From Pseudomonas oleovorans subsp. oleovorans (GTDB lineage Bacteria > Pseudomonadota > Gammaproteobacteria > Pseudomonadales > Pseudomonadaceae), in NCBI RefSeq assembly GCF_002197815.1, contig NZ_NIUB01000009.1:62001-126000 (forward strand): 64,000 bases of DNA, written 5' to 3'. Under the pieces are notes generated by a model that searched no databases, had not been told where the DNA came from, and worked only from the letters and a program-made list of their open reading frames with translations. Shown piece by piece: positions 29,642-40,215 of the stretch; the stretch's first letter is position 1; each line of letters begins with the position of its first letter. A program made the position numbers and the translations under genes.

Positions 29642-29791
29642 GGTGTGATATTAGCTGTTACGGGCAGCGGCACAACCCGGCCAAAATTTATCTCGAATGT
29701 TCATTGCCCCTATAAAAACCCTATAAAACATTAACTTAAAAACAAATTCAGCAAAAAGAGCAGTGTTTTCAACACAAACACTGACAACACC

Positions 29792-29809
29792 TGTAAGCGA
29801 TGACTTACA
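29792..29809. promoter_or_regulatory. GacA upstream activating site of rsmZ
   Basis: TGTAAGCGATGACTTACA matches the published GacA box TGTAAGNNATNNCTTACA at every fixed position. It is centred about 160 bp upstream of the inferred RsmZ start, similar to known rsm genes. Between them is an inverted pair CAGTGTTT (29761-29768)/AAACACTG (29776-29783) whose binder is unknown. Confidence 0.9.
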
Positions 29810-29823
29810 TTGGGTCGATCGGG

Positions 29824-30029
29824 TATCCGACTTCTCGGCGGCGTAGACAGCAGGGTTACAGCTTTTGGCCTTTCCTGCTCCGCCCGGTGGTTGCGCACCG
29901 GGCGCCGCTGAGATCTCCCAGTTTCTGTGCGAAGGACTTCCCGACGTGCACAGGGTCTCCGACCGCGCGGGATCAGTGCATGACTGGCGTAAAACGCCAT
30001 GCTCCGTGTTGCCTTCTGCTTCGCTTAAC
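29824..30029 (-). mobile_element. Remnant of a group II intron (5' end of the maturase/RT region)
   Basis: The minus strand encodes a stretch like NTEHGVLRQSCTDPARSET, then GKAKSCNPAVYAAEKSDT. It resembles the region at the start of group II intron reverse transcriptases in Pseudomonas, as I remember their annotated proteins. It ends abruptly at both sides; no RT domain follows. It abuts an IS66 fragment at about 30030 and the rsmZ regulatory region at about 29823. The identity is inference from memory and needs a search. Confidence 0.45.
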
Positions 30030-30294
30030 AGCATCGGCATCGGCCGCAAGAACTGGCTGTTCAGCGACACGCCCAAGGGTGGCACGGCCAGCGCGCAGAT
30101 CTACAGCCTGATCGAAACTGCCAAAGCCAACGGGCAAGAGCCTTACGCCTGGTTGCGCCACATCCTTGAACGCCTGCCAGCGGCGAGCCGCGTCGAGGAT
30201 TACGAAGCGCTGCTGCCGTGGAACTGCTCGCCAGCTTCTGCCTCTGCTTCCTGAAAAAAAACGTCCTCCGGGACGGGGTTTATGGAGCGTTTAC
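30030..30294 (+). mobile_element. IS66-family element, 3' end only (plus orientation)
   Basis: The plus strand to 30254 encodes IGRKNWLFSDTPKGGTASAQ and PYAWLRHILERLP, ending ALLPWNC, the C-terminus of an IS66 transposase (TnpC). After its stop lies an end sequence, GGGGTTTATGGAGCGTTTAC, up to 30294. Read inward it matches the IS66 left end at 30939-30960 (GTA-CGCTCCATA-ACCCC). The rest of this copy is missing. Confidence 0.8.
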
Positions 30295-30498
30295 GTTGAA
30301 CATGGCCAACTGCGGCGAGTCGGCATCTTCAGGGCTGCGCTCGGACTTGGGCGAGAACAGCTTGTGGCGCAGCAAGGCGACCTGTTCTTGAAGTTGTTCT
30401 ATGCGAGCATCTTTCGCCGCCGCCTGTTCACTGGCCAGCAGCAGTAAATGCTTCAGCAGGATTGGGTCGTCAGGAAGAGATTCGGGCACGGCGATCAT
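30295..30498 (-). pseudogene. tnpC: IS66 transposase TnpC, N-terminal fragment
   Basis: About 68 codons: residues include LLLLASEQAAAKDARIEQLQ and ALLRHKLFSPKSE followed by DSPQLAMFN, the helical N-terminus that precedes the zinc-binding domain of IS66 transposases. A normal TnpC has more than 500 residues. The frame runs on into the neighbouring IS66 end and stops at 30280. Not functional. Confidence 0.85.
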
Positions 30499-30517
30499 GG
30501 CCGTGGATTATACCGGC

Positions 30518-30877
30518 TCAGGTTACGAAGCGCGGCGTCAGTATCTGATGCGGACGGTTACGCCACAGGTCGATACCGTCGAGCAGCCAGTTCAGCTCGT
30601 CGACCGTCAGCTCAATGGCCTCGTCACCGGCATCGGGTTTGGTCTTGAAACGCTCGGCTTCCAGTCGCTTGAGCCACAGGCAGAAGCCATTGCGCTCCCA
30701 GTAGAGAATCTTGACCTGGCTGCGGGTGCGATTGAGGAACACGAACAGCACCGGGTTGAATACCTCCACCTTGATGTCCAGCTCGACCAGCGCGGCCAGT
30801 CCATTGATGGATTTGCGGAAGTCGACGGGCTTTGGGTAGAGATAGACCTTCTGCACTTTGGCGTCGGGACGCATCAT
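30518..30877 (-). CDS. tnpB: IS66 accessory protein TnpB
   Basis: 119-aa protein of the IS66 Orf2 family, needed with TnpC for IS66 transposition; its exact role is unclear. The family pattern is complete: YLYPKPVDFRKSINGLAALV, FVFLNRTRSQVKILYWERNG and FCLWLKRLEAERF. It has normal length, but the adjacent tnpC is truncated, so it is probably an idle relic. Confidence 0.88.
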   Translation of the reverse strand: MMRPDAKVQKVYLYPKPVDFRKSINGLAALVELDIKVEVFNPVLFVFLNRTRSQVKILYWERNGFCLWLKRLEAERFKTKPDAGDEAIELTVDELNWLLDGIDLWRNRPHQILTPRFVT

Positions 30878-30960
30878 GACGGAACTCCACGGGAAAATAG
30901 GGAGCCCAGCATCCGGGATACGGAGAGGTCAGTTGAAGATGGGGTCTATGGAGCGCATAC

Positions 30961-31099
30961 GCTTACGCAGGGTCGCCACTCCCGCCGTTTCCAGTGCGGT
31001 GCTAACTAGGTCTGGATCAAGCAGCGCCCCCAGCTCGTCAAGGGAGTGGGTGGCAGAAGCCGCTTCGTGAGTCAGTGCCAAGGCGCGGGAAAGTCGCAT
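30961..31099 (-). pseudogene. IS4-family transposase, N-terminal fragment
   Basis: Only the first 46 codons remain, ending at the IS66 left end. The start ATG at 31099 follows a 13-bp hairpin (31102-31134) directly upstream, an arrangement that many IS elements use to limit read-through or translation from outside promoters. Non-functional. Confidence 0.8.
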
Positions 31100-31101
31100 A
31101 A

Positions 31102-31134
31102 AAAATCCGATGCTCAAAACAAGCATCGGATTTT
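31102..31134. terminator. Hairpin guarding the IS4 transposase start
   Basis: AAAATCCGATGCT (31102-31114) and AGCATCGGATTTT (31122-31134) form a perfect 13-bp stem with a 7-nt loop; T/A runs on both sides make it terminator-like on either strand. It lies 2 bp before the transposase start, so it probably lowers expression from outside transcription. Confidence 0.75.
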
Positions 31135-31184
31135 CGTTTCAGCACGCAGAAGGTCAAGCTGTAGCGCTTAACTGACTGGCATTA

Positions 31185-31205
31185 GCCCAAGCGCCGGTTT
31201 TTTCG
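31185..31205. terminator. Half of a terminator hairpin cut by the IS4 element
   Basis: Directly outside the IS4 end is GCCCAAGCGCCGGTTTTTTC. This looks like loop plus descending arm and T-run of a rho-independent terminator; the other arm (expected CCGGCGC) is not next to it. Its position suggests it was the terminator after sth. Inference from one arm. Confidence 0.4.
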
Positions 31206-31312
31206 TTGCTGCCGCCTGAGACGCTAGAAGCTCTCCCGATTCGGCCAGCGCCACTCGGAAACCACTATCCAGCCTGTCTCCCCGACCGGCTCAGGCCGCC
31301 GGCCGGAGCCGC

Positions 31313-32707
31313 TCAAAAAAGCCGGTTGAGGCCGTCGAACGCGGCAACCCGATAGGCCTCGGCCATGGTCGGGTAGTTGAAGGTGGTGTTGATGAAGTAC
31401 TTGATGCTGTTGGCTTCACCCTTCTGGTTCATGATCGCCTGGCCAATGTGGACGATCTCCGAGGCCTGATAGCCGAAGCAATGCACACCCAGCACTTCCA
31501 GGGTTTCACGATGGAAGAGAATCTTCAGCATACCCACCGGTTCCACCGAGATCTGCGCACGGGCCATACCCTTGAAGAAGGCCTTGCCGACCTCGTAAGG
31601 CACCTTGGCCTGAGTCAGCTCACGCTCGGTCTTGCCGATCGAGCTGATCTCCGGAATGGTGTAAATACCGGTCGGCACGTCATCGACGAAGCGCCAGCTG
31701 CCGTTGTCGACGATGCTGCCGGCAGCCGAACGCCCCTGGTCGGCAGCGGCGCTGGCCAGACTCGGCCAGCCGATCACGTCACCGGCGGCGTAGATGTTGC
31801 TGACCTCGGTGCGGTAATGCTCGTCGACCTGGATCTGACCACGGCTGTTGACCGCGATGCCGATGTTTTCCAGGCCCAGCTGATCGGTATTGCCGGTCCG
31901 GCCGTTACACCACAGCAGGGCGTCGGCCTTGATCTTCTTGCCCGACTTCAGATGCAGAACCACGCCGTTTTCCACGCCCTCGATGCGCTCGTACTCTTCG
32001 TTGTGACGAATCAGCACGTTGTTGTTGCGCAGGTGGTAGGAAAGCGCGTCGGAGATTTCCGAGTCGAGGAAGCTGAGCAGTTGATCGCGGTTGTCGATCA
32101 GGTCGACCAGCACACCCAGGCCACTGAAGATCGAGGCGTACTCGCAACCGATCACTCCCGCTCCGTAGATGATCAGACGACGCGGTGTGTGACCCAGGCT
32201 GAGAATGGTGTCGCTATCGTAGATACGCGGGTGACGAAAATCGACATCGGCCGGGCGATAGGGACGCGAGCCGGTGGCGATGACGATCTGCTTGGCCACC
32301 AGCTTTTCCACTACGCCATTGAGGCAGACCACTTCGATCGTCTGCTCGTCGGCGAAGCTGGCGGTACCGAAATAGGTGTCGATGCGGTTGCGCGCGTAGT
32401 AGCCGGTGCGCGAAGTGACTTGCTTGGCGATCACCTTCTCGGCGCTTTTCAGCACGTCGGGGAACGAGAACCAGCGTGGCTCGCCGATCTGGCGGAACAT
32501 CGGGTTGGTGTTGAACTGCATGATCTGCCGCACCGAATGGCGCAGCGCCTTAGACGGGATGGTGCCCAGGTGGGTGCAGTTGCCGCCGACCAGCGGACGG
32601 TTGTCCACCACGGCTACCTTGCGCCCGGCCTTGGCCGCGTTCATCGCCGCGCCCTCGCCCGCCGGGCCGGAGCCCAGCACCACGACATCGTAGTTGTAGA
32701 CCGCCAT
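31313..32707 (-). CDS. sth: Soluble pyridine nucleotide transhydrogenase
   Basis: 464-aa cytoplasmic flavoprotein (SthA/UdhA) that exchanges electrons between NADPH and NAD+. It is related to dihydrolipoamide dehydrogenase. The FAD motif [17 protein letters not shown] is near the N-terminus. The redox site reads [17 protein letters not shown], so one Cys of the usual CxxxxC pair is replaced (C-T-H-L-G-T), which is typical of Sth enzymes. The dimerisation domain follows. GGAGTA lies upstream of the ATG. Confidence 0.93.
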   Translation of the reverse strand: MAVYNYDVVVLGSGPAGEGAAMNAAKAGRKVAVVDNRPLVGGNCTHLGTIPSKALRHSVRQIMQFNTNPMFRQIGEPRWFSFPDVLKSAEKVIAKQVTSRTGYYARNRIDTYFGTASFADEQTIEVVCLNGVVEKLVAKQIVIATGSRPYRPADVDFRHPRIYDSDTILSLGHTPRRLIIYGAGVIGCEYASIFSGLGVLVDLIDNRDQLLSFLDSEISDALSYHLRNNNVLIRHNEEYERIEGVENGVVLHLKSGKKIKADALLWCNGRTGNTDQLGLENIGIAVNSRGQIQVDEHYRTEVSNIYAAGDVIGWPSLASAAADQGRSAAGSIVDNGSWRFVDDVPTGIYTIPEISSIGKTERELTQAKVPYEVGKAFFKGMARAQISVEPVGMLKILFHRETLEVLGVHCFGYQASEIVHIGQAIMNQKGEANSIKYFINTTFNYPTMAEAYRVAAFDGLNRLF

Positions 32708-32803
32708 GTTTACTCCTTCAGATCAGGCCGGAGCGCTTGTGGCGCACCCTCGGCGGGGCCGGCAGCGGATAATAGCCACCGGCTATCAAAGCTACCACCC
32801 GGC

Positions 32804-33034
32804 TTAACGCTTGCTCGCGTCGTAAGCCAGGTCGGTGTTCGGCGCTTCGCTCTGGTCGCGATTGACCTCCTCGCATTTTTCACGGCTACCGCCGCAAATC
32901 GAGCATTCCTTCTCGATACCGAGATTGGCGATACCGCCACAGGAACCGGCGATGGGTTTGCGCCCCATGATCACACCGATAGCCATCATGCCGACGACCA
33001 GAACCATAACCAGAAATACAACCAGAAACGTCAT
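32804..33034 (-). CDS. nqrM: Na+-NQR maturation protein NqrM
   Basis: 76-aa membrane-anchored protein thought to deliver iron for the Fe site between NqrD and NqrE. One N-terminal span (residues 3-23) is followed by four conserved Cys: C32, C44, C47 and C54 (CSICGG pattern). It overlaps the stop of apbE by 4 bp (ATGA), so it is the last gene of the nqr operon. Family call from the Cys pattern and position. Confidence 0.9.
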   Translation of the reverse strand: MTFLVVFLVMVLVVGMMAIGVIMGRKPIAGSCGGIANLGIEKECSICGGSREKCEEVNRDQSEAPNTDLAYDASKR

Positions 33035-34056
33035 TGCTCATCTCCTGCAGCGAATAGCTGCTCGAATGCGGTCGTGCCCTGTGTGACGAAACCCTCGCCC
33101 ACACGCGTCACGAAAAACGCCGCGATAGCGTTGCGCTCGGCGAAGGCCATACCGGCATCCGGACCAAGCACCATCAATAGGGTAGACAAGCCATCGGCGC
33201 GCAAGGTCGATGGATCCGCCACTGTCACGGCTGCCAACTTGTGGTTGACCGGCTTACCCGTCAGCGGATCGAGCGTGTGCGAGTAGCGTTGGCCGTTCTC
33301 TTCGAAGTAGTTGCGATAGTCACCCGAGGTGGAAATACCGTAACCATCGAGCTGCAGGATGCGCTGAGCCATACGCTGATCATCACGCGGCGCTTCCAGG
33401 CCGATACGCCAGTGGCTGCCGTCAGGCTTGAAGCCAGCCGCCTTGAGCTCACCGGTGGCCTCGACCAGATAACTGGTGACCCCCAACTCGCCCAGGCGCG
33501 CCACGATCAGATCGACGGCATAACCGGCCGCGATGCTGTTGAAGTCGACCTGAACATCGGCATCCTTGCACAACTGCTCGCCTTCGATCCTCAGGTGCTG
33601 CTGACCGACCCGCTGGCGCGCCTCGGCCAGGCGCTCGGCATCCGGCACCGCCTCGCCCTGCCCTTTGGGGCCGAAGCCCCAGAGGTCGAGCAAGGGCTTC
33701 AGCGTCAGGTCGAAGTAGCCCTGGCTCTCCTGGTGCAGGCGATCGCCGGCACGCACCAGCTCCAGCACGCCCCTGGGCATGGCCTGGCAGGTACCGGCTG
33801 GCGCACGGTTGAACTGCTCGATCAGCGAATCATCGCGATAGGTGGACATCTGCAGATCGATTTCGGCGAGGATCGCCTCAGTCGCGGCCTTGAGTTCGGC
33901 TTGCGGCGCGACGCCTTCGCTGCGGACGTATTTGATCGAATAGGTGCTGCCCATGGTCGGGCCACCGAACTCTTCGATCCGTTCAGAATGCAAGCAGCCC
34001 GTTAGGGCTGCCGCCAGGGCGACAGCGATAACGGGCTGGAGTACAGCAGACCTCAT
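33031..34056 (-). CDS. apbE: FAD:protein FMN transferase ApbE
   Basis: 341-aa lipoprotein; the signal peptide ends in the lipobox LTGC with C21. It is predicted to attach FMN covalently to Thr residues of NqrB and NqrC in the periplasm. Conserved segments are MGSTYSIKY near the N-terminus, VDFNSIAAGYAVD, and YSHTLDPLTGKPV. It sits 3 bp after nqrF, before nqrM. Confidence 0.92.
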   Translation of the reverse strand: MRSAVLQPVIAVALAAALTGCLHSERIEEFGGPTMGSTYSIKYVRSEGVAPQAELKAATEAILAEIDLQMSTYRDDSLIEQFNRAPAGTCQAMPRGVLELVRAGDRLHQESQGYFDLTLKPLLDLWGFGPKGQGEAVPDAERLAEARQRVGQQHLRIEGEQLCKDADVQVDFNSIAAGYAVDLIVARLGELGVTSYLVEATGELKAAGFKPDGSHWRIGLEAPRDDQRMAQRILQLDGYGISTSGDYRNYFEENGQRYSHTLDPLTGKPVNHKLAAVTVADPSTLRADGLSTLLMVLGPDAGMAFAERNAIAAFFVTRVGEGFVTQGTTAFEQLFAAGDEQ

Positions 34057-34059
34057 GCG

Positions 34060-35283
34060 TCAGCCTCCGAAGTCGTCGAGGAGGATGTTCTCCGGCTCGA
34101 CCCCCAGGTCGGTCAGCATCTTGATCACTGCGGCGTTCATCATGGGTGGGCCGCACATGTAGAACTCGCAGTCTTCCGGAGCCGGGTGGTCCTTCAGATA
34201 GTTCTCGTACAGCACGTTGTGGATGAAGCCGGTGAGGCCGGTCCAGTTGTCTTCCGGCTGCGGATCGGACAGCGCCAGGTGCCATTCGAAGTTCGGGTTT
34301 TCCGCGGCCAGCTTATCGAACTCTTCGTTGTAGAACGACTCGCGCAAGGAACGCGCGCCGTACCAGAAGCTGATCTTGCGCTTGGACTTCAGGCGCTTGA
34401 GCTGGTCGAAGATGTGCGAACGCATCGGCGCCATGCCGGCACCACCACCGATGAAGACCATCTCGGCGTCGGTGTCCTTGGCGAAGAACTCACCGAAGGG
34501 CCCGTACACGGTGATCTTGTCGCCCGGCTTGAGGCTGAACACGTAGGACGACATCTTGCCCGGCGGCACATCGTCCTTGCCGGGGGGCGGCGAGGCGATA
34601 CGGATGTTGAACTTCACCAGACCGCGCTCTTCCGGATAGTTGGCCATGGAATAGGCACGGATCACGGTCTCGTCGACCTTGGACACGTACTTCCACAGAT
34701 TGAACTTGTCCCAGTCGCCGCGATACTCCTCCTGGATGTCGAAGTCCTTGTAGTACACGGTGTGCGGCGGGCATTCCAGCTGCACGTAACCACCGGCGCG
34801 GAAGTCGACGTTCTCGCCTTCCGGCAGCTTCAGCGTCAGCTCCTTGATGAAGGTAGCGACGTTGGGGTTGGACTCCACCGTGCACTCCCACTTCTTGACG
34901 CCAAACACTTCTTCCGGGACTTTGATCTTCATGTCCTGCTTGACTGGCGTCTGACAGGACAGGCGCCAACCCTCGCGAGCCTCGCGCTTGGTGAAGTGCG
35001 ACTCCTCGGTGGAGAGCATCTCGCCGCCACCGCTCTCGACGATGCACTTGCACTGCGCGCAGGTACCGCCGCCGCCGCACGCGGAGGACAGGAAGATGCC
35101 ATTGTCGGCCAGGGTTTGCAGCAGCTTGCCGCCGGCCGGCACCACGATGGTTTTTTCGCCGTTGATTTCGATGCTCACGTCACCACTGGAGACCAGCTTG
35201 GCGCGTGCCGCGAGGATGACCAGCACCAGCGCAAGCACGATGGCGGTGAACATGCCGATGGCGAGGAAGATTTCGTAATTCAT
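34060..35283 (-). CDS. nqrF: Na+-NQR subunit F (NADH entry, FAD and 2Fe-2S)
   Basis: 407-aa subunit that takes electrons from NADH. It has an N-terminal span (residues 5-27), a ferredoxin domain with C69, C75, C78 and C110 ([13 protein letters not shown] ... LSCQ), an FAD domain (RAYSMANYP) and an NADH-binding part ([12 protein letters not shown]). All cofactor residues look intact. Confidence 0.96.
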   Translation of the reverse strand: MNYEIFLAIGMFTAIVLALVLVILAARAKLVSSGDVSIEINGEKTIVVPAGGKLLQTLADNGIFLSSACGGGGTCAQCKCIVESGGGEMLSTEESHFTKREAREGWRLSCQTPVKQDMKIKVPEEVFGVKKWECTVESNPNVATFIKELTLKLPEGENVDFRAGGYVQLECPPHTVYYKDFDIQEEYRGDWDKFNLWKYVSKVDETVIRAYSMANYPEERGLVKFNIRIASPPPGKDDVPPGKMSSYVFSLKPGDKITVYGPFGEFFAKDTDAEMVFIGGGAGMAPMRSHIFDQLKRLKSKRKISFWYGARSLRESFYNEEFDKLAAENPNFEWHLALSDPQPEDNWTGLTGFIHNVLYENYLKDHPAPEDCEFYMCGPPMMNAAVIKMLTDLGVEPENILLDDFGG

Positions 35284-35298
35284 CTGTTCATCCTTTCC

Positions 35299-36575
<1,277 letters not shown>

Positions 36576-36577
36576 GA

Positions 36578-37366
36578 TCAGGCCTCCCCTGCACGCAGGT
36601 TAGCGATAAACGGACCGAAGCCGTTCTGGCCCAGCCAGAACTTCAGCAGGTTATCCACGCCGTTGCCAGTCAAGGTAGCGCCGGCAAGACCGTCGACCTG
36701 ATGCACGGCTTTCGGGCTCTGGGGGTCGACACTACCCTTGACGACTTGTACAGCCAACTCGCCGTTTTCGTCGAACAGGGTCTTGCCTGGCCACTGGCCG
36801 GTCCACTTCGGATTATCTACCTCGCCCCCCAGGCCCGGCGTTTCGCCATGCTGGTAGAAGCCCATACCGACAACGGTATTGAGATCACCCTTGACCGCGA
36901 TAAATCCATGCAGGGTCGACCACAGGCCGTAGCCGCGAACCGGCAGGATCAGGGTTTCGATTTCACCGTCCTTTTCCACCATATAAACAGTGGTGTAACG
37001 TTCCTGGCGCTTGATACCGGCGATATCCTCACTGCCCTTGAGCGCGCGGGAGGTCTTCGGATCCTTGGCTGCCTTGAGTGGGTCGAAGGTCATGGGGTCG
37101 AAGGCATCGGAGAACTTGCCACTCTCCAGATCCACCAGCTTGGCGGTGATGGTGCTGTCGAACAGCTCCTTGACCTTGGCACCGGACATGCCCGCCTCAC
37201 CCAGGCCGGCAATGGCCAGGATGCTGCGCTGCTTGTCCAGCAGGCGGTTTTCCACCTGGGTTGGCTTCAGTGCGATGGCGGCACCGGCGACGAACACCGA
37301 GCACACCAGACACACCAGCAGGGCCACCGTCAGCGTACGAACGGTGGATTCTTTTTGACTAGACAT
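36578..37366 (-). CDS. nqrC: Na+-NQR subunit C (covalent FMN)
   Basis: 262-aa periplasmic subunit with an N-terminal span (residues 10-32). The flavinylation motif is in [15 protein letters not shown]; the Thr after GA or the next one should carry FMN. It overlaps nqrB by 8 bp. Conserved [14 protein letters not shown] stretch is typical of NqrC/RnfG. Confidence 0.95.
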   Translation of the reverse strand: MSSQKESTVRTLTVALLVCLVCSVFVAGAAIALKPTQVENRLLDKQRSILAIAGLGEAGMSGAKVKELFDSTITAKLVDLESGKFSDAFDPMTFDPLKAAKDPKTSRALKGSEDIAGIKRQERYTTVYMVEKDGEIETLILPVRGYGLWSTLHGFIAVKGDLNTVVGMGFYQHGETPGLGGEVDNPKWTGQWPGKTLFDENGELAVQVVKGSVDPQSPKAVHQVDGLAGATLTGNGVDNLLKFWLGQNGFGPFIANLRAGEA

Positions 37367-38570
37367 TACGTGCCAGCCTCCGCTTGATATTGGCCTGAAC
37401 GACGAAGTGGTCGATCAGCGGTGCAAACAGGTTGGCGAACAGAATCGCCAGCATCATGCCCTCGGGGAAGGCCGGGTTGATCACACGGATCAACACCACC
37501 ATCACACCGATCAGGGCACCGAAGATCCACTTGCCGGTGTTGGTCATGGAGGCCGACACCGGGTCGGTGGCCATGAAGAACATGCCGAAGGCGAAACCAC
37601 CGACGACCAGATGCCAGTACCAGGGCATGGCGAACATGGGGTTGGTAGTGGAGCCGATCAGGTTGAACAGCAGGCTCAAGCCGATCATACCCAGCATCAC
37701 ACCGGCGACGATGCGCCACGAGGCGATCTTGGTGATCAGCAGTACCAGGCCGCCGATGGCGATAGCCAGAGTACTGGTCTCACCCATCGAGCCATGAATG
37801 GTGCCGAAGAAAGCGTCCATCCAGGTGATGCCGTTGTTGATCACGTTCTCGATGCCGCCGGAAGCCGCCAGGCTCAGCGAAGTGGCGCCAGCGAAGCCGT
37901 CGACCGCGGTCCAGACCGCGTCACCCGACATCTGCGCCGGATAGGCGAAGAACAGGAATGCGCGGCCGGTCAGCGCCGGGTTGAGGAAGTTCTTGCCGGT
38001 ACCGCCGAACACTTCCTTGCCGATCACCACACCGAAGCTGATACCCAGCGCGACCTGCCACAGCGGAATGCTCGGCGGCAGGATCAGGGCGAACAGCACG
38101 GAGGTGACGAAGAAGCCTTCGTTGACTTCATGCTTGCGGATCGAAGCGAACAGCACTTCCCAGAAGCCGCCGACGATGAAGGTCACCGCGTAGACCGGCA
38201 GGAAGTAGGCCGCGCCCTGGATGAAGTTATCCCACAGGCTGTTCGGATCGAAACCGGCCAGCGAGCCGATCAGGGCGAAGCGCCAGCCTTCCTGACTCGC
38301 CAGCAACTCGGGGCTCTGAGCGAAGATCAGGTTGGCCTGGTAGCCGGTGTTCCACATGCCGAAGAACATCGCCGGGAAGGTGCACAGCCACACGGTGATC
38401 ATCATGCGCTTGAGGTCGATGCCGTCGCGCACGTGAGCGGTGGTCTTGGTCACGCTGCCAGGACGATAGAAGAAGGTGTCGATGGCCTCATAGAGGGCAT
38501 ACCACTTCTCGTACTTGCCGCCCTTTTCGAAGTTGTGCTCGATCTTGTCGAGGAATGCACGAATGCCCAC
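37359..38570 (-). CDS. nqrB: Na+-NQR subunit B (Na+ channel, covalent FMN)
   Basis: 403-aa membrane subunit with about ten spans; it holds the sodium path, riboflavin and a covalent FMN. FMN attachment region AGATSLSLA is present, and [20 protein letters not shown] at the N-terminus is typical. It starts 3 bp after the end of nqrA. Confidence 0.95.
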   Translation of the reverse strand: MGIRAFLDKIEHNFEKGGKYEKWYALYEAIDTFFYRPGSVTKTTAHVRDGIDLKRMMITVWLCTFPAMFFGMWNTGYQANLIFAQSPELLASQEGWRFALIGSLAGFDPNSLWDNFIQGAAYFLPVYAVTFIVGGFWEVLFASIRKHEVNEGFFVTSVLFALILPPSIPLWQVALGISFGVVIGKEVFGGTGKNFLNPALTGRAFLFFAYPAQMSGDAVWTAVDGFAGATSLSLAASGGIENVINNGITWMDAFFGTIHGSMGETSTLAIAIGGLVLLITKIASWRIVAGVMLGMIGLSLLFNLIGSTTNPMFAMPWYWHLVVGGFAFGMFFMATDPVSASMTNTGKWIFGALIGVMVVLIRVINPAFPEGMMLAILFANLFAPLIDHFVVQANIKRRLARNV

Positions 38571-38573
38571 GGA

Positions 38574-40174
<1,601 letters not shown>

Positions 40175-40202
40175 AAAAACGGGAGACGAAGCTCCCGTTT
40201 TT
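40175..40202. terminator. Terminator after the long GAPDH gene
   Basis: AAAAACGGGAG (40175-40185), loop ACGAAG, CTCCCGTTTTT (40192-40202). The 11-bp stem has A- and T-runs on both sides. On the minus strand it ends the gene at 40216-41682. Confidence 0.88.
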
Positions 40203-40215
40203 GCGACCTTGACGC

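Larger units (their letters stand above)
30295..30960 (-). mobile_element. IS66-family element, 5' half (minus orientation)
   Basis: Left end GTATGCGCTCCATAGACCCC begins at 30960 (minus strand). It is followed by tnpB (30877-30518) and the first codons of tnpC (30498-30295), which are cut off at the end of the opposite-facing IS66 copy. No tnpA precedes tnpB, as in several short IS66 members. It interrupts an IS4-family transposase gene. Confidence 0.8.
30961..31184 (-). mobile_element. IS4-family insertion sequence, left end and transposase start
   Basis: On the minus strand the end sequence TAATGCCAGTCAGTTAAGCG starts at 31184, the same shape as the IS4 end and as the MITE ends at 29237 and 29435. 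The transposase start codon is at 31099: MRLSRALALTHEAAS, then HSLDELGALLDPDL and TLRKR, the N-terminal domain of IS4 transposases. The IS66 copy interrupts it at 30960. The rest of this IS4 element is not in the window. Confidence 0.8.
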
